Source of the DNA: Mycteria americana
Lineage: Eukaryota > Chordata > Aves > Ciconiiformes > Ciconiidae
NCBI RefSeq assembly: GCF_035582795.1
Contig: NC_134368.1
Span: 3,037,501-3,101,500 of the forward strand
Direction of reading: 5' to 3'
Length of the DNA stretch: 64,000 nucleotides
Part shown: positions 60,101 to 64,000 of the stretch, one piece after another
How positions within the stretch are numbered: the first letter of the stretch is position 1
Layout of the letters: each line of letters starts with the position of its first letter
Notes under the pieces: generated by a model
What the model was told of the DNA's origin: nothing
Seen by the model: only the letters and a program-made list of their open reading frames with translations
Databases searched by the model: none
Program-made: the position numbers and the translations under genes

Positions 60101-63100
60101 CTTCCCCAAACCCATGGCCCTCTCGCACAGGACTTCTAACTACTCCCTTCTCTGCTCATTACCGACGGTTGCAACTTCACTGCAACGTAAAAGGAATTTA
60201 ACAAGGGCACCACTCAGATGCGAAATACAAGTAGACTGAAAATATAAATCTGTGGTATCCCTTGCCCACTCCTAAATCAGCCCACCACTTCATCTCTGTA
60301 CTTCTTGAACAGATGGGACCTTCTGGCAGTCTTTAAACCACTCAACAGCACTTTCTTCCATAACAAAGCAAACTAATTACTAGAGTAAGATGCTATTTTC
60401 CGTCAATTTTTCTGCTATTTTTAAGGAATCGGCCAGCTTGGTGAGCTGATGTCTGATTAAGCATTTGCAGTGAAGCTATTTTGCCCTCAGAAGCCTAACA
60501 CAGAAGAAGTAAATGCACGTCGGCATGAAGGTGCAGAACACGCTAAATGAACTTCACAAGGATTTTGCTCACCAAATAGTATTCTCACTCCATTTAGGCA
60601 ACTATAGGTGTGGACAGCCTGTCGATCGCAGATGCAAAAATAATCACCTCTTAGCACTGGCTTCGCACGTTGGATCCCTAAACACAGCACAGCGAAGGCT
60701 GCTCTGCGGACCAGCTCTACTAGGCAAATGCTGCGTTTTACAAGAGTGTGTTTCAAATCCTCTAAAAGCTTCCAAGACAATTTTTTTCCAACTTAAGGAT
60801 ACATTTTTCTAACGCAACCATTTTCTTGTTGATCCTGTAGGTGTTTTGCTCAAGCTAAGCGTTTCCTTGCTATATTGTGTATGTCTTTTTCCCAAGAATC
60901 TATAAGCGTTAACTTCCTGCCTTTACCAGCTTCAAGATACCTGGAAATCAATGTCAAAATTAGAAACTTTCCAAATTCTTTCAGGAAAGCTGCTTCTAAA
61001 AATCACTGCAGAGGACTACAAAACTTAGATTAATTAGATAACAAGACCTAAAAAAGCCTGAATTACAGTAATACCAGTTCAGACACTTGGATGAGTCCCA
61101 GATACCAGGGACGTTAAATACTCTTAGAAGAGAAATTGCAATAGGCAGCACCTCAGAACGCACAAAAAGCTGCAGAGAAGAGCCAACGGATTTTGTAATA
61201 ACTAAGCAAATTTACTGGTAGATTTGTGATCCACTGGGTATTTGTTGAGTGGGAAATAAACTAAAGCAGCTAGTTACGTGTTGCCTAGCTGCAGACTGTA
61301 ATATGAATAGTTTCCCTGCAGGTAAAGCACTTTCTATTACTTCTAAGTACCCCAGGAAAAATACTAAATGAAAACACGGTTCTAATACTGTCCAGCTGGA
61401 AAACATTAGCTTAGGATGGAACTAGCTTGACACTGGCTGCCAACTGGCTATGCACAATGGAAAAGGAAATTAATCTCTTGCAGACAAGACGTCCCATTTT
61501 CCACTTCTCCTTTGTAACCCTCAAATAACTCGTTATTAACCAAAGGCTTTGATTCACATGGGGAAAGAAAAACACCAATGCATTTATGATAGCGCAAGTC
61601 TGGATTTCTTGCATTAAAATGAAGGCTCTCAAATTTTGATGCAGCGAATGGCAGAGTAACTGGAGAATGGCTTACAGTCCAACAACGTAGCAACATTCCT
61701 CTTCACTCTTTTCTTGGCTAATAATTAAAGAAGAGACAAAACACAAAGAAAAATGCAGTTCCACATTTCTGTATCATCCCATCCCATCTTCCTGCAGCTC
61801 CCTCCTGCTAAGAGCTTTTTTCCCATGCAGGTGCAAAAGGGCTGAGGAGAAAAACCGAAGCTGACCCCATAGATCTTGACACTGCTTTTTCACTCCTATT
61901 TAAATTCATTTATATGCAGCATCCAACAGGCCAGGCTATCTCAGAAGCATCATTCCCCATTCCACAATCTTCCTCAGCCTCCTCTCCTCTCCATCTGATT
62001 TCAACTTCGCCGAAACACTCCAGGCTTCTAGACATACTTTTATCCCCTACCCAAATTCTCCAAGACGATAAAAAATTATATAACCCCCCCCCAAAGTTTA
62101 GCGACTCTCCTTGTCACGGAAAAGCATCCTCGTTCTGCACCCAGATCTTCCAGCAGATGAAGTTACCTGCTGGCACAACCATCCATGTCCACGTTCCCTA
62201 CTTGGCCCCAGGTTACTGTACAAGGTTTGTGCTATTTGCCTGAATCAGACCGTCTCATTTATGCTTGAAGTGGATTAAGAAACATTTGCAGGAGTTATCA
62301 GCGCTGAGGGCAATTAGCAGTTTTCTGAGTTTGAAAAAGGACATCTGTCCACAGTCTTACTTATTATGCGTAAGACCGGCTTCTCCATCCATTCCCGAGT
62401 AAGCCAAGGAGGTCAGACAAGCGGGATATGGAAGAAGACGGCAGACATGGGAAAGCAAGGAAGCTTAGCTGCAAGTGAGAGAAAGATGAAATCCTGCCTG
62501 CGGTGCTGTCTACGGAAGCACTTCAAAAGAGAAGAGTTCAACATTCCTAGAATCAAAGAAGAAACTGAGAAGAAAACAAACAGCAGAGAGGTATGGAGGA
62601 GAAAGCAAACAACAAAGCCCAAATGAAAAAGGTAAAAGCACTGGCAGCTGAACAAGAGGAGAAATAACACACTAATCAGAACATGAGAGATCCAAATTTT
62701 TCTGTTTTCTCCGTAGTTTGTAAGTGTAGACGAACTTGTCAGGCAGATTAAAAAGTTTGGGACAGCTTTGTTCTGGCCTGGTCCTACAGGAGAGGTGCTT
62801 TCAGTTAGCTTATTTCCACAAAATGGAAAGAGGAGAAGGGAACTGCCCCCAGACAGACAGACTGCAACCCAAAAACATCAGCAGCCAGGCTACAGCCTCA
62901 CAAATCCGCCTCCAGCCCGATGGGAACATCCATACACATCCCATGGCTTCTTCGATGAAGCAATGAAAAAAAGGCTCATTCCAATTTGTTGAGTGACAAT
63001 CCAATTTTACAAGCATGTATTTTGAAGTCTTGGTGAGCTATGAGCGGTTAACGACTTCCAGTGCCTACCATCCTTATAACAGAAGTAGAGTAATTATAAA

Positions 63101-63229
63101 AACTCAGAAAAACTGAATGATCTGGAGTCAAATGAAAGTCAGTGGGGAGAAGAACCACTCAGAGCCTCCAAGGAGAGGTCCCAGAGACAGGCCAGCTTAG
63201 CTGCCCTGTCACTCATTACCCCAAATTAC

Positions 63230-63410
63230 TGAGTACCTTTGAAAATTTTCCTTTCTTTTCACTATGCTTCAAGGTTCATCTCTGCAAAACAGGGACAATA
63301 ATCCCTGACTTCAGCGAAAAGCAACGATTAATTCCTGAAGCACTCAAATGTGGAGCAATCACAGGAATCATTCAAGCTTGGGACTAAAGGTTTGGATGGA
63401 ACACAGTAAA
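63230..63410 (+). mobile_element. Possible MIR/L2-type fossil in ATRN intron
   Basis: CATCTCTGCAAAACAGGGAC, AATAATCCCTGACTTC, CGATTAATTCC and GAAGCACTC follow the classic order CATCTGTAAAATGGGGA ... GATTAAAT ... AAGCGCT of MIR/L2 repeats. Confidence 0.45.
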
Positions 63411-64000
63411 TAACCAGAACAAATAACGAAGCTAAGACAATATATTGAAAAGCTTCTTCCTCGCAGCGTCCACCCAGAAGATGCTGCAGGACACCAATCA
63501 GGTGAAAAAAGTGTTACAACCTGCCGTGAAAGACTATATTCGCAGATAAATAAGGAAGAGCTAAGGCTACGCAGACAACCTTAATTGTGGCGTTTCCTGA
63601 TACTAAGGCCAAGACTTAAATATTATTACTCACCAAACAGAAGTTCTTGGGTCAGATTGTTTTCATGTGCTTTACAACAATTAAAATGCACATTTTTTTT
63701 AATAGAAAAGCAGAACGTGCTCTCTTGTCACAGTAACAGAAGGTGAGAAACTTTGTGCCTGGACTAATGAGGAAGAGTTCCAAAAAACTGAAGTCTAAAT
63801 AAAACAAAACAGCTACCTTAGACAGGAAACAAAAATAATCAGTGTTCTCAGGTTCTTAATTTTTTCTTTCTGTATACAAGTCTGCTAGTCAAAGCGTCAC
63901 ATGAAAAAGATCTTTTAATTCATTAGTGTCCTTTTAAATATGCTTTTCCTAAAAATACAGCATGTTGTGTCTAAGAACATGCCAGCCTGGTATAAGACAA

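Larger units (their letters stand above)
50651..64000 (-). other. ATRN: ATRN intron (continues beyond the window)
   Basis: At least 13.3 kb lie between the penultimate ATRN exon and the next upstream exon, which should encode the tail segment ending GGSIK and was not found here. Apart from the CR1 copies and old repeats, I recognise nothing on either strand. Confidence 0.7.

Noticed and set aside
1-64000. CRISPR arrays, bacterial operons, tRNA or rRNA genes
   Set aside because: Nothing of the kind was seen. The sequence is vertebrate with spliced genes and CR1 repeats, and the only short tandem arrays are simple repeats and the minisatellite listed.

Overview
This window looks like avian nuclear DNA. 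It carries CR1 retrotransposon copies with the typical bird/reptile 3' end (a run of ATTCTATG-type octamers). It also carries the 3' part of GFRA4 (GDNF-family receptor alpha 4) in the three-domain form known from chicken; mammalian GFRA4 lacks the first cysteine-rich domain. Genes are sparse and intron-rich, and most of the sequence is non-coding. I cannot name the species.

Layout. Positions 1-20,889 hold no exon I can recognise and are probably intron 1 and/or upstream flank of GFRA4. Within this stretch there is a badly decayed Ty3/gypsy-type retrotransposon pol region (about 9,240-11,600, + strand), a short CR1 3' end (12,230-12,412), and older CR1-like or L2/MIR-like fossils. Seven GFRA4 exons lie on the + strand between 20,890 and 34,814. 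They have canonical AG/GT boundaries and consistent phases, and encode 417 residues to the stop. Only the first (signal peptide) exon is missing. The probable 3'UTR runs to a poly(A) signal at 39,128.

Positions 39,160-43,945 are GC-rich and gene-free as far as I can see. The last two coding exons of ATRN (attractin) are on the - strand (49,370-49,494 and 50,536-50,650), followed by a long AT-rich 3'UTR that probably extends toward about 43,950. GFRA4 and ATRN are therefore convergent neighbours, as they are on human 20p13. Everything from 50,651 to 64,000 appears to be one ATRN intron, containing two good CR1 copies (52,741-53,182, + strand; 55,887-56,462, - strand) and older repeats.

Biology. 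GFRA4 encodes a GPI-anchored co-receptor for the neurotrophic ligand persephin, acting with RET. ATRN encodes a large type I membrane protein of melanocortin/agouti signalling and myelin maintenance. They are neighbours but not known to share a pathway. The least expected item is the gypsy fossil: recognisable Metaviridae pol is unusual in bird genomes, where LTR elements are mostly endogenous retroviruses. Other notable items are a palindromic minisatellite at about 37,857-37,990, a CpG-island-like patch at about 44,700-45,200 inside the AT-rich ATRN 3' region, and an open frame through the GFRA4 exon 7 donor that would give a receptor without its GPI signal.
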